64,000 nucleotides of DNA from Ulvibacter algarum (GTDB lineage Bacteria; Bacteroidota; Bacteroidia; Flavobacteriales; Flavobacteriaceae): positions 1-64,000 of the forward strand of contig CANLBJ010000002.1 of NCBI GenBank assembly GCA_947488905.1. Reading direction: 5' to 3'. The notes below the pieces were generated by a model. It did no database searches, was not told where the DNA came from, and saw nothing but the letters and a program-made list of their open reading frames with translations. Below, piece after piece: positions 19,218 to 28,533 of the stretch (within the stretch, counting starts at the first letter, position 1; every line of letters begins with the position of its first letter). Both the position numbers and the translations under genes were made by a program.

Positions 19218-20666
19218 CTAGTAATACGTAAATCTTCTTACTTTACTAATGTGTTTTGCAAGACGCATTACTTGATGGCTGTAACCATACTCATTATCGT
19301 ACCATACGTAAATCACACAGTTTTTACCGTCTTTAGTTACAATAGTTGCGTTGCTATCAAATATAGATGGAGCAGAAGAACCAACGATATCGCTAGAAAC
19401 TAGCTCATTGTTTAAAGAGTATTTAATTTGCTCTACAAGGTTACCTTCAAGTGCATATTTTTTGATTGTAGCGTTTAGAGCATCTACAGATGTAGTGTTT
19501 TCTAATTCTAATTTTAAAATAGCAAGAGAACCGTTAGGTACAGGAACACGTATCGCGTTTGATGTAAGTTTTCCTTCAAAACTTGGTAATGCTTTAGAAA
19601 CTGCGCTACCTGCACCAGTTTCTGTAATAACCATGTTTAAAGCTGCTGCTCTACCACGACGGTGTTTTTTGTGCATATTATCTACCAAGTTCTGGTCATT
19701 AGTATATGCGTGAATAGTCTCAAGGTGTCCTTGAACAACGCCAAAACTATCTTCCATTGCTTTTAGCACTGGCGTGATTGCATTTGTAGTACAAGATGCT
19801 GCAGAGAAAATATTAATCTCGTCTGGATTGTTCTCAAGGTGGTTTACACCGTGAACAATATTAGGTATTCCTTTACCAGGAGCTGTTAATAATACTTTGC
19901 TAGCTCCATTAGGTACTAAGTGTCTTTCTAGTGCTTCTTTATCTCTAAAAGCTCCTGTGTTATCAATAACGAGTGCATCATTAATACCATAAGAAGTGTA
20001 ATCTATATCTTCTGGAGCGTTTGCAGAAATCATATGAACAGTAGTACCGTTAATGATAAGTGCTTTGTTCTCTACATCTATACGAACCGTACCAGCAAAA
20101 TCACCGTGTACAGAGTCGTACTTTAATAATGAAGCTCTTTTTTCTAAAACTGTTTGGTCTATTGTACCACGAGTTACGATAGCTCTAAGACGCATCTGGC
20201 TTCCTTGACCTGTACGGGTCATTAGCTCTCTAGCTAATAATCTACCTATACGACCAAAACCGTATAAAACTACATCTTTAGGTTGGATGTTTTCAGAGTC
20301 TTTTGCGTCTGCTAACTTAGATGCAACAAAAGCCGTTGCGTCTGGAAATTTGTTATCTTCTAGGTGGTATTCGTATGTTAATTTACCTATGTCTAACTTA
20401 GAAGGTGGTAAATCAAGTAATTTTATAGCTTGAGCGATCTCTACAGAATCAAATATAGAGATAGGCTTCTGTACAAACTCGCCTGCATACTCGTGAAGGT
20501 TAAGAATCTCACTAACGTTACGGTCAATAAGTTGGTTTCTAAAAATTACAAGTTCAATAGCTTTATCATACCATAAGTCACTTATGATATTAATAAATTC
20601 TACAGTTGCCTTGCGGCGATCTGTTTGAAAAGACAGTTCTTTTTCATAAACGTCATCAAAAGTCAT
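19218..20666 (-). CDS. Glyceraldehyde-3-phosphate dehydrogenase, long form with about 130-aa N-terminal extension
   Basis: VVLYGFGRIGRLLARELM...SAASCTTNAITPVLKAMEDSFGVVQGHLETIHAYTNDQNLVDNMHKKHRRGRAAALNMV...VWYDNEYGYSHQVMRLAKHI. Confidence 0.95.
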   Translation of the reverse strand: MTFDDVYEKELSFQTDRRKATVEFINIISDLWYDKAIELVIFRNQLIDRNVSEILNLHEYAGEFVQKPISIFDSVEIAQAIKLLDLPPSKLDIGKLTYEYHLEDNKFPDATAFVASKLADAKDSENIQPKDVVLYGFGRIGRLLARELMTRTGQGSQMRLRAIVTRGTIDQTVLEKRASLLKYDSVHGDFAGTVRIDVENKALIINGTTVHMISANAPEDIDYTSYGINDALVIDNTGAFRDKEALERHLVPNGASKVLLTAPGKGIPNIVHGVNHLENNPDEINIFSAASCTTNAITPVLKAMEDSFGVVQGHLETIHAYTNDQNLVDNMHKKHRRGRAAALNMVITETGAGSAVSKALPSFEGKLTSNAIRVPVPNGSLAILKLELENTTSVDALNATIKKYALEGNLVEQIKYSLNNELVSSDIVGSSAPSIFDSNATIVTKDGKNCVIYVWYDNEYGYSHQVMRLAKHISKVRRFTYY

Positions 20667-20982
20667 AGTTGTGTTGTTTTTATAAATTTCTGAAATTCAG
20701 AATTTAGGGTTGAAAATTTTGCGCAAAAATACTCATTTGCTTTGGTTTGTAATCTCTTTTTTCTGAAATATTATTGGGTTTACTAAAACGTTATCGAAAA
20801 CATTAAATGAATCTGAAATGTTAGAAAGTTGGGAGTGGGAAGTTTAGCTCTAGAACGGCGACCGTTATTTTTTCTTCGGAAATATGATCACTTTTAAATA
20901 TTCGCTTTACCCATCAAGACTGAATAATCTTCATCTTCATCTTCAATGTTCTTGATAATTGTGTTTTTGTTATCAAAAAACA

Positions 20983-21009
20983 AACCCCCAGCTCGTTAGA
21001 GTGGGGGTT
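20983..21009 (-). terminator. Rho-independent terminator of the degP/htrA-like gene
   Basis: Stem AACCCCCA / TGGGGGTT, A-rich on plus before 20983. Confidence 0.75.
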
Positions 21010-21044
21010 GCAAATTTTTAGAATAAGAAGCTTCCGCAACCTTC

Positions 21045-22436
21045 TTATCTAAAAATGTATGAATGTGTTTCTCCTTTTTTATTTACAAAAGTAATTTTAA
21101 GATTGTCTTCATATCTTCTTGAAGCCATTACACGTTTTGCATCGTCAATATTTTTAATAGGAATGTCGTCTATCATTGTGATAATATCGCCTTCTATTTT
21201 ATAACGTTTTGTAGATTCTGTTAATGCTCTACTTATCTCTACACCATATTCAATTCCTTTATTTTTTAAATAAGATTGTGATACGTTTTTAACCTCCATA
21301 CCTATGTCTGGTATTTCTAACGTTTCTAGTTTTATTAATGTAACCGGAATATTCTTTTTGTTTCCATCTCTTAAAACCTGTACATCTACCACATCGTTAG
21401 GGCGTTTAGAACCTAAATATCCTACAAGATCAGAGAATTTACCAATTTTAATTCCGTCAACATTTTGTATAATATCTCCAGATTTGATCCCTCCTTTTTC
21501 TGCACCACTACCTGCCTCAACATCTGCAACGTGAACACCTGGAGCTATATTAACACCGCTGGCTATTGCAGCTGCATTGTTTAAAGCAGAGATGCCTAAT
21601 ATTCCTCTTTGTACATCACCATACTCCATAATGTCTTCAATTACTTTACGAGCATTATTAGACGGTACCGCAAAAGAATAACCTACATAAGAGCCAGTCT
21701 CACTTGTGATTGCTGTATTAATACCTATAAGCTCACCATTTGTGTTTACTAAAGCACCACCGCTGTTACCACGATTTACTGCTGCATCTGTTTGTATAAA
21801 AGATTGAGTATCTCTATCACCAGCAAGGTCACGAGCTTTAGCGCTTACAATACCTGCTGTTACTGTAGACGTAAGGTTAAAAGGGTTTCCTACTGCTAGC
21901 ACCCATTCTCCAATTTTCACATTGTTAGAGTCTGCAAAAGGAACAAATGGAAACTCAATATCACTTGCTTTTATACGTATTAATGCTATGTCTGTCTTAG
22001 GGTCAGTACCTATAAGTTCTGCTTCATAGGTTTGATTATTATTAAGAGTAACTGTGAGTTCGCTTGCGTTTTCAATAACGTGATTGTTAGTTACTATATA
22101 TCCATCTGGTGATATGATAACACCACTACCTGTACCAAGCATTGCTCTTGGTCTACCGCTACCATTCATATATTCAAAAACATTTGTGGGTTGTGCTGCG
22201 ATACTTTTATTCTTAACGTGTACTACTGCGTGAACCGTTTTTTCTGCGGCTTCTGTAAAGTCAACTCCTGCACTTAAAGAGTTAGTACTCGTGTATGTGG
22301 TAGGAATAAAAGTTGGGTTTTCTTGTATAACAGATACGGGTGTAGCCGTCTGTTTATCTTCTAGCATTTTATAACCTCCTATTGATACTACTCCTGCGAT
22401 TACCGCTACTCCTATTAATTGCATTGTCTTTTTCAT
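21045..22436 (-). CDS. Do/DegP-family periplasmic serine protease with PDZ domains
   Basis: GSGVIISPDGYIVTNNHVIENA...TDIALIRIKA...FIQTDAAVNRGNSGGALVNTNGELIGINTAI...PDZ-like region. Confidence 0.95.
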   Translation of the reverse strand: MKKTMQLIGVAVIAGVVSIGGYKMLEDKQTATPVSVIQENPTFIPTTYTSTNSLSAGVDFTEAAEKTVHAVVHVKNKSIAAQPTNVFEYMNGSGRPRAMLGTGSGVIISPDGYIVTNNHVIENASELTVTLNNNQTYEAELIGTDPKTDIALIRIKASDIEFPFVPFADSNNVKIGEWVLAVGNPFNLTSTVTAGIVSAKARDLAGDRDTQSFIQTDAAVNRGNSGGALVNTNGELIGINTAITSETGSYVGYSFAVPSNNARKVIEDIMEYGDVQRGILGISALNNAAAIASGVNIAPGVHVADVEAGSGAEKGGIKSGDIIQNVDGIKIGKFSDLVGYLGSKRPNDVVDVQVLRDGNKKNIPVTLIKLETLEIPDIGMEVKNVSQSYLKNKGIEYGVEISRALTESTKRYKIEGDIITMIDDIPIKNIDDAKRVMASRRYEDNLKITFVNKKGETHSYIFR

Positions 22437-22558
22437 ACGCTGTTCTTTTTATTAATTGTAATTAGATAACAATTATTAGACGACGAATATTATACCATAT
22501 TGCAAACTTTAACAACCATTAACATTTAAGAAAAGTTATGGATGGGGCTTGCTTTTTA

Positions 22559-22566
22559 TACCTTTG
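22559..22566 (+). promoter_or_regulatory. Putative Bacteroidota -7 element TACCTTTG upstream of dapF
   Basis: Matches TAnnTTTG; its last base is 6 nt before the probable ATG at 22573. Confidence 0.5.
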
Positions 22567-22572
22567 CATAAA

Positions 22573-23349
22573 ATGAGACAACAATTTTATAAATATCAAG
22601 GTACTGGTAACGATTTTGTTATCATTGATAACAGGCTTCAAGAGTTTCCAAAAACCAACACAGCGTTGATTGCTTTAATGTGCGATCGCAAGTTTGGGGT
22701 AGGAGCAGATGGTTTAATATTATTAGAAAACCACGATACATTAGATTTTAAAATGGTGTATTACAATGCAGACGGTAACGAGAGTAGTATGTGTGGTAAT
22801 GGAGGTAGATGTATTGTAGATTTTGCAAAGCAACTAGGTGTCATTGATACTCACACAACTTTTCAAGCAATAGATGGACCTCACGAGGCAGTGGTTAAAG
22901 AGAACACCGTTTCATTAAAAATGATAGATGTTAATGAGGTTGCTATTTCAGAAAGCTATATGTTTTTAAACACAGGCTCACCACACCACGTGCAACTTGT
23001 AAAAAACTTAGATCAATTTGATGTTTTTGAGCAAGGAAGAAGTATAAGAAATAAGGTTTATGGTGATGCAGGTGCTAATGTAAATTTTGTAGAACAAATC
23101 ACAGAAGATTTATACAGTGTAAGAACTTATGAGCGAGGTGTTGAAGATGAGACACTCTCTTGTGGTACTGGTGTAACTGCGGTTGCAATTGCATTAAATA
23201 AAATGAAAAAATTAAAGTCTAATAAGGTAGGTTTAAAGACTCCGGGTGGGACTTTAAAGGTAAGTTTTGATTTGAGTAATGATACGTATACTAACGTGTT
23301 TTTAGAAGGACCAGCAACATTAGTATTTAAAGGAGTATGGGAGCAATAA
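22573..23349 (+). CDS. dapF: Diaminopimelate epimerase
   Basis: MRQQFYKYQGTGNDFVIIDN...NADGNESSMCGNGGRC...DETLSCGTGVTAVAIAL; start moved from 22549 to the internal Met. Confidence 0.96.
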   Translation: MRQQFYKYQGTGNDFVIIDNRLQEFPKTNTALIALMCDRKFGVGADGLILLENHDTLDFKMVYYNADGNESSMCGNGGRCIVDFAKQLGVIDTHTTFQAIDGPHEAVVKENTVSLKMIDVNEVAISESYMFLNTGSPHHVQLVKNLDQFDVFEQGRSIRNKVYGDAGANVNFVEQITEDLYSVRTYERGVEDETLSCGTGVTAVAIALNKMKKLKSNKVGLKTPGGTLKVSFDLSNDTYTNVFLEGPATLVFKGVWEQ

Positions 23350-23867
23350 ACTTACAAGGAAAACATATTGCCCTTAGAGCCCTTGAGCCAGAAGATTTAA
23401 ACTTACTGTTCTCTATAGAGAATGATACAGTAGGGTGGGAGTTAAGCAATACTCAAGCACCTTATTCTAAAGATATTTTAAAACAATATCTGCAAAACGC
23501 GCACCAAGATATTTATGAAGCCAAACAACTACGATTAGTTATTACAGCTTTAGAAAATGATACAGCAATAGGGTTTATAGACCTTTTTGAGTTTGACCCA
23601 AAAAACAGAAGAGTAGGCGTTGGGCTTTTATTATTAGAAGCAGAGAGAGGTAAAGGGTATGGTAAAGATGCTTTAAGCACACTATGCGATTATGCTTTTG
23701 CAGCTTTTCAAGTACATCAGTTGTATGCTAATATAACTTCAGACAATGTTGCTAGTATTGCATTGTTTGAGCGTCAGGGTTTTATAAAAGTAGGAGTTAA
23801 GAAAGATTGGAATATTTCCGGAGGGAAATTTATAGACGAATTATTATATCAATATATCAAAGAATAA
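23337..23867 (+). CDS. GNAT (RimJ/RimL-like) N-acetyltransferase
   Basis: GVGLLLLEAERGKGYGKDALSTLCDYAFAAFQVHQLYANITSDNVASIALFERQGF. Confidence 0.9.
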   Translation: MGAINLQGKHIALRALEPEDLNLLFSIENDTVGWELSNTQAPYSKDILKQYLQNAHQDIYEAKQLRLVITALENDTAIGFIDLFEFDPKNRRVGVGLLLLEAERGKGYGKDALSTLCDYAFAAFQVHQLYANITSDNVASIALFERQGFIKVGVKKDWNISGGKFIDELLYQYIKE

Positions 23868-24911
23868 ATGTACTTTAAAAAGATTTTAGTAGCCGTAGCG
23901 CTTATAGGTTTAGTGGTTATGGCTTGTTTTGCATACTATGTGTATAGCAATATTTTTACGCCAAATACAGCTTTTAATAATGAAGAGGCCCACGTTTATG
24001 TGCCAACGGGGGCAAGTTTCTCTCAAGTTGTTGCAGAGCTTACGCCGCTTCTAGATGATGTGGATAGTTTTGTTTCTGTGGCAGAAAAAAAACAATATAA
24101 TAGTAATATCAAAGCGGGACATTTCATCATTAAAAAAGGAATGAATAACAATGATATTATTAATAGTATACGTTCTGGAAACACACCTATAGATATTAAG
24201 TTTAACAACCAAGAGCGACTTGAAAATCTTGCAGGACACCTTGCAGGACAAATGGAGCCAGATAGTATTGCTTTTTTAACTGCATTAAAAGATCCTGCGG
24301 CTTTAAAGAAAAATGGTTTTACTAATGAGACTGCATTGTCAATGTACATTCCTAATACTTATGAGACCTACTGGAATACAACTGCAGAAGATTTTAGAGA
24401 TAAAATGCACACTCAGTACCAACGTTTCTGGAACAAAGAGCGTCTTGCAAAAGCAGCAAAATTAAATATGACCCCACTAGAGATTATATCGCTGGCGGCA
24501 ATTGTACAGAAAGAGACGGCAAAAATAGATGAACGTCCAGATGTTGCGGGGCTTTATTTAAATAGAATAAGAAAAGGGATGCTTCTTCAAGCAGATCCTA
24601 CCGTTATTTACTCTAAAAAACGTAGTGAGAACAATTTTGATCAAGTAATCAAGCGTGTTTTGTATAAAGATCTAGAGATTGACTCAAAGTATAATACTTA
24701 CAAATATGCAGGTGTTCCTCCTGGGCCTATCACCATGCCAGACGTGTCTTCTATAGATGCAGTTCTTGCAGATAAACGTCACGATTATCTCTATATGGTA
24801 GCAGATGTAACCAACTTTGGCTATCACAAGTTTGCAAAATCTCTTGTTGAGCATAACAGAAACAAGGTTTCTTACGTAAACTGGATTAACAAAAACGGAG
24901 TAAACAGGTAA
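23868..24911 (+). CDS. mltG: Endolytic murein transglycosylase MltG-like
   Basis: LNMTPLEIISLAAIVQKETAKIDERPDVAGLYLNRIRKGMLLQADPTVIY...YNTYKYAGVPPGPITMPDVSSIDAVL. Confidence 0.94.
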   Translation: MYFKKILVAVALIGLVVMACFAYYVYSNIFTPNTAFNNEEAHVYVPTGASFSQVVAELTPLLDDVDSFVSVAEKKQYNSNIKAGHFIIKKGMNNNDIINSIRSGNTPIDIKFNNQERLENLAGHLAGQMEPDSIAFLTALKDPAALKKNGFTNETALSMYIPNTYETYWNTTAEDFRDKMHTQYQRFWNKERLAKAAKLNMTPLEIISLAAIVQKETAKIDERPDVAGLYLNRIRKGMLLQADPTVIYSKKRSENNFDQVIKRVLYKDLEIDSKYNTYKYAGVPPGPITMPDVSSIDAVLADKRHDYLYMVADVTNFGYHKFAKSLVEHNRNKVSYVNWINKNGVNR

Positions 24912-25078
24912 TAAAATATTTTCTTCGGAAATTTTAAGTTGTTGTAAATCTGTAAATTAACACTATTATTGAGTGTTTACGCACTGTGGGAGAGTTCTTA
25001 CGGCTTAGAAAAAAATCATCAAAATAACACTTTAACATTTTTTAACGAAATAAGTTTTTAGGTTTTCGCTTAAGTAGT

Positions 25079-25086
25079 ATCTTTGC
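25079..25086 (+). promoter_or_regulatory. Putative -7 element TATCTTTG upstream of the 25114 gene
   Basis: TAnnTTTG match followed by C, about 28-46 nt before candidate starts. Confidence 0.45.
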
Positions 25087-25113
25087 ACGCCGAAAATAAA
25101 GGGTTTTAAACTC

Positions 25114-25782
25114 TTGAAATTTCAGAAAAAAATGAAGAAAAAAGTAAGTGCTTTAGTATTCGTTGCATTAGTAATGTTAATGACAAAATCTGGTTATTCT
25201 AATATAACCTCTTTTGATTTCTCTGAGTATAGACTTGATAATACTATTTTAGAGTATACAGTCTTAAATGAAGATGAAGTCGCGGTAGACACATTTGTTC
25301 CTGTTTCTTTTTCTATATTCCTTGATAAGGGTTTTATAGGTTTTAAAGAAGCGTTAGGTTTTAAAGAATCTCAAGGTGATTATGGTGTTGTAAACCAGTT
25401 TGGGTATATGGGTAAATATCAGTTTGGTAAGGGTACTCTAGCTATGATTGGTATTAAAGATCATAATTCTTTTTTAGAAAACTCACAATGGCAAGAAGCT
25501 GCTTTTAAGGCTAATACGGCAAGAAACAAATGGATTTTGCGTAAAGACATTAAAAGAAGCGTAGGCAGATATATAAATGGAGTAAGAGTTACTGAAAGTG
25601 GTATACTAGCCGCTGCACATCTTGCAGGAGCAGGAAATGTAAAAGATTATTTGCGCTCAGGTGGTGTTAATCAGTTTGCAGATGGTAATGGCGTTACTAT
25701 CGCTTATTATTTAAAAAAGTTTTCTGGTTATGATTTGTCTTTTATTAAGGCAAACAAAAAAGCAAAAGTGAATATGTTATAA
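25114..25782 (+). CDS. Secreted lysozyme/transglycosylase-like peptidoglycan-associated protein
   Basis: Signal peptide; ALGFKESQGDYGVVNQFGYMGKYQFGKGTLAMIG...ESGILAAAHLAGAGNVKDYLRSGG resembles SLT/lysozyme-like folds. Confidence 0.65.
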   Translation: MKFQKKMKKKVSALVFVALVMLMTKSGYSNITSFDFSEYRLDNTILEYTVLNEDEVAVDTFVPVSFSIFLDKGFIGFKEALGFKESQGDYGVVNQFGYMGKYQFGKGTLAMIGIKDHNSFLENSQWQEAAFKANTARNKWILRKDIKRSVGRYINGVRVTESGILAAAHLAGAGNVKDYLRSGGVNQFADGNGVTIAYYLKKFSGYDLSFIKANKKAKVNML

Positions 25783-25793
25783 TTTGGATTAAT

Positions 25794-26510
25794 TTACAGA
25801 TTTTGAATTATAAACAGGGTAGGTCTTTTATTAAGATCTACCTTTTTTCTTTTCCACTCATTTACAGTAAATGTTTTTATATACTCTGTAGGGAGTGTTA
25901 TGTCGCAAGCAACACAGATACTAGTATTTTTGTTAAGACTAGTAATAAGACTCTCAAGCATCTGGTTATTTCTGTAAGGTGTTTCTATAAAAGCTTGCGC
26001 TTGGTCATAGTCTCCACTCATTTTTTCTAAACGTTTTATAGCTGCTTTGCGTTCTTGCTTATCTATAGGTAGGTAGCCATTAAATGCAAAGTTTTGTCCA
26101 TTAAAACCACTAGCCATCATAGCAAGTAAAATAGAAGAAGGCCCTACAAGTGGGACTACCTTAATGCCTTGCTTGTGTGCTTCTTGCACTACGAGAGCTC
26201 CAGGGTCTGCAATACCTGGGCAACCAGCGTCAGATATTACACCAACGTCTTTTCCTTCTAAACAAGGGGTGATCATTGATGGTATTTCTTCTGGGGCAGT
26301 ATATTTGTTAATCTCACTAAGATGGAGATCTGCCTGTGATTTATTAGGACTAATGCTCTTGATAAATCTTCTTGCAGATTTTTCATGTTCTACTACATAA
26401 TAATCAATTTCTTCTACTGCCTTTTTTACTAAAAAGGGTAATACTTCTAGTGGTGGAGTGTCTCCTAAGGTACACGGTATTAAATATAGATTTCCTTTTT
26501 CTTTTTTCAT
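25794..26510 (-). CDS. SAM-dependent methyltransferase, tetrapyrrole methylase/RsmI-like
   Basis: LIPCTLGDTPPLEVLP...DVGVISDAGCPGIADPGALVVQEAHKQGIKVVPLVGPSSILLAMMASGF. Confidence 0.88.
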   Translation of the reverse strand: MKKEKGNLYLIPCTLGDTPPLEVLPFLVKKAVEEIDYYVVEHEKSARRFIKSISPNKSQADLHLSEINKYTAPEEIPSMITPCLEGKDVGVISDAGCPGIADPGALVVQEAHKQGIKVVPLVGPSSILLAMMASGFNGQNFAFNGYLPIDKQERKAAIKRLEKMSGDYDQAQAFIETPYRNNQMLESLITSLNKNTSICVACDITLPTEYIKTFTVNEWKRKKVDLNKRPTLFIIQNL

Positions 26511-26517
26511 TAATGCT

Positions 26518-27891
26518 TTATTTAATAACTAGCTTTTGAGTAAATCTACTACCGTTTTCTACTATTATTTCTGAAATATAAAGTCCTGGTGTTAATGTAG
26601 ATATGTTGATATCATTTGAGAGTGTGTTTAGATTTTTATTGCTAATCACAGCGCTGCCTTTAAGATCGTATATTGTAATCTGGTTGATTATTTGAGCTTG
26701 GCTTGAGATTGTAATCTTGCTAATAGCAGGATTAGGGAAAAGCTTAAAGCCATTTAGTTCAAATGAATCTACAGATAAAGGTACTTGTATTTCTGTTATT
26801 TTATTAATACCACCGTTTATGTCACCTACGTATAATTCTCCAGAAGAATCTCTACCAAAAGTAACCCAGTTTCCAGAAAACGTTCCAAATGATTGATTTT
26901 CGTTGCTAAGGCTAACAGCTCCTATTCTTCCGTCACAATAATCTGCATAAAAATAATACCCTTGAGCATCTGGATACGTTGTTCCTCTATAAACTTTACC
27001 GCCAGTTATAGAGCAAGCACTACCTTGAGAGTATTCATATACTGGAAAGGTTAGTTCGTCATCTGTAGGGCAGCCGCCAGAAGTTTCATAGGTGCTAGTA
27101 CCTTCATAGCATCTCCATCCATAATTAAGATCTGCTATTGTATAGTCTACTCTGTTTATTTCTTCTAAACTTCCTTGTCCTACATCTGCAATCCATAAAT
27201 CATTACTTTCTGGGTCAAAATCATATTTCCAAGGGTTTCTTAAACCTATTGCCCAAATTTCATCTAGTCCGTCAGCATTACCTATGTATGGGTTTCCTGT
27301 GGGTATACTGTAGTTTTCGTTACCAGATGGAGTGTCAACATCTATTCTTAACATTTTACCTAGTGGTGATAATTTGTTTTGAGCTCTGTTTTGTGGGTCT
27401 CCACCGCTTCCTCCATCTCCGGTACCAATGTATAATAAACCATCAGCTCCAAAATCTAGGTATCCTCCATTGTGATTAGAGTAGGGTTGTGTGTAGTCTA
27501 TTATTTCTAGCTCTGTCCCTGGGTCTGCTACATCTGGATTACCTGTTACTGTAAATCTAGAAATCTGTGAGTCTCCATTTGTGTCTGTATAATTCACAAA
27601 AAAGTAACCGTTATTGGCATAGTCAGGGTGAAAAGCTAAGCCTAATAATCCTCGCTCACCGTTAGTAGATATTTGAGAAGAGATATTTAAAAAAGTGCCT
27701 GTTTCGTTTCCGTTTGTGTCTAGGATTACGATTGTTCCTGATTTTTCTACTACAAAAAGTCTGTCGTCTCCAGCATTTTGAATATCTACAGGAGAGTTTA
27801 GACCGGTGGCAAAAGGTTCTAAAGTGATAGATTGAGCATAGCTTACAAAAACAAAGCTAATAGCGATAATACTTAAGATTAAATTTTTCAT
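26518..27891 (-). CDS. PQQ-dependent sugar dehydrogenase-like (GSDH/HIPL) secreted protein with T9SS sorting domain
   Basis: GERGLLGLAFHPDYANNGYFFVNYTD...NHNGGYLDFGADGLLYIGTGDGG...EIWAIGLRNPWKYDFD; C-terminal LFPNPAISKITIS...KLVIK. Confidence 0.93.
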   Translation of the reverse strand: MKNLILSIIAISFVFVSYAQSITLEPFATGLNSPVDIQNAGDDRLFVVEKSGTIVILDTNGNETGTFLNISSQISTNGERGLLGLAFHPDYANNGYFFVNYTDTNGDSQISRFTVTGNPDVADPGTELEIIDYTQPYSNHNGGYLDFGADGLLYIGTGDGGSGGDPQNRAQNKLSPLGKMLRIDVDTPSGNENYSIPTGNPYIGNADGLDEIWAIGLRNPWKYDFDPESNDLWIADVGQGSLEEINRVDYTIADLNYGWRCYEGTSTYETSGGCPTDDELTFPVYEYSQGSACSITGGKVYRGTTYPDAQGYYFYADYCDGRIGAVSLSNENQSFGTFSGNWVTFGRDSSGELYVGDINGGINKITEIQVPLSVDSFELNGFKLFPNPAISKITISSQAQIINQITIYDLKGSAVISNKNLNTLSNDINISTLTPGLYISEIIVENGSRFTQKLVIK

Positions 27892-27932
27892 GGTAGAGTT
27901 CTTTCCCGTAAATGTAATTAAATTGTGACGGC

Positions 27933-28391
27933 TTAAAGCGTAAGCCTACTCACTATTTTCTCACAGGCTTCATAAAGCATTTTATAAACGTCATCAAAAC
28001 CGTTGTCCCCGCCATAGTAAGGATCTGGGACATCTACGGCTTCTCCTGGAAAGATTTCGTCTAGTATCATAGATACTTTTGCTCTTTCAGCCTCTGTATT
28101 GGCAAGTTTTAATACGTCTCTGTAATTAGCGCTGTCCATCACAAAAATATGATCATAGACTTCATAGTCGTAGGTTGAGAATTGCTTGCCTCGTTGGTTT
28201 GTTATGTCAATTTTGTTTTTTTGAGCTACTGCAATGCTTCTTGGGTCTGGTTGGTTACCCACGTGCCAGCCTCCTGTACCTGCAGATGAGACTTCTGTTT
28301 TTTCTGGGTTGACCATAGATGTTAGAATTCCTTCTGCTAGTGGAGAGCGGCATATGTTACCTAGGCAAACCATTAAGATTTTTGTTTTCAT
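27933..28391 (-). CDS. Low-molecular-weight protein-tyrosine phosphatase
   Basis: MVCLGNICRSPLAEGIL...DPYYGGDNGFDDVYKMLYEAC. Confidence 0.95.
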   Translation of the reverse strand: MKTKILMVCLGNICRSPLAEGILTSMVNPEKTEVSSAGTGGWHVGNQPDPRSIAVAQKNKIDITNQRGKQFSTYDYEVYDHIFVMDSANYRDVLKLANTEAERAKVSMILDEIFPGEAVDVPDPYYGGDNGFDDVYKMLYEACEKIVSRLTL

Positions 28392-28502
28392 CTGTGTAAA
28401 ATGTTTATAAATATAAGATGTGATGTCTTAGTATTTCATTTAAGATTTTCTGAAAATTTGTGGAAGGCGTCTTATGCTATCACATTTCCGAAGTAAAATT
28501 AA

Positions 28503-28527
28503 AAATCCCACCAGAAAGGCAGGATTT
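28503..28527 (-). terminator. Possible terminator of dnaA
   Basis: AAATCCCACC / GGCAGGATTT stem with two G-U wobbles, A tract on plus side. Confidence 0.55.
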
Positions 28528-28533
28528 AAAATA

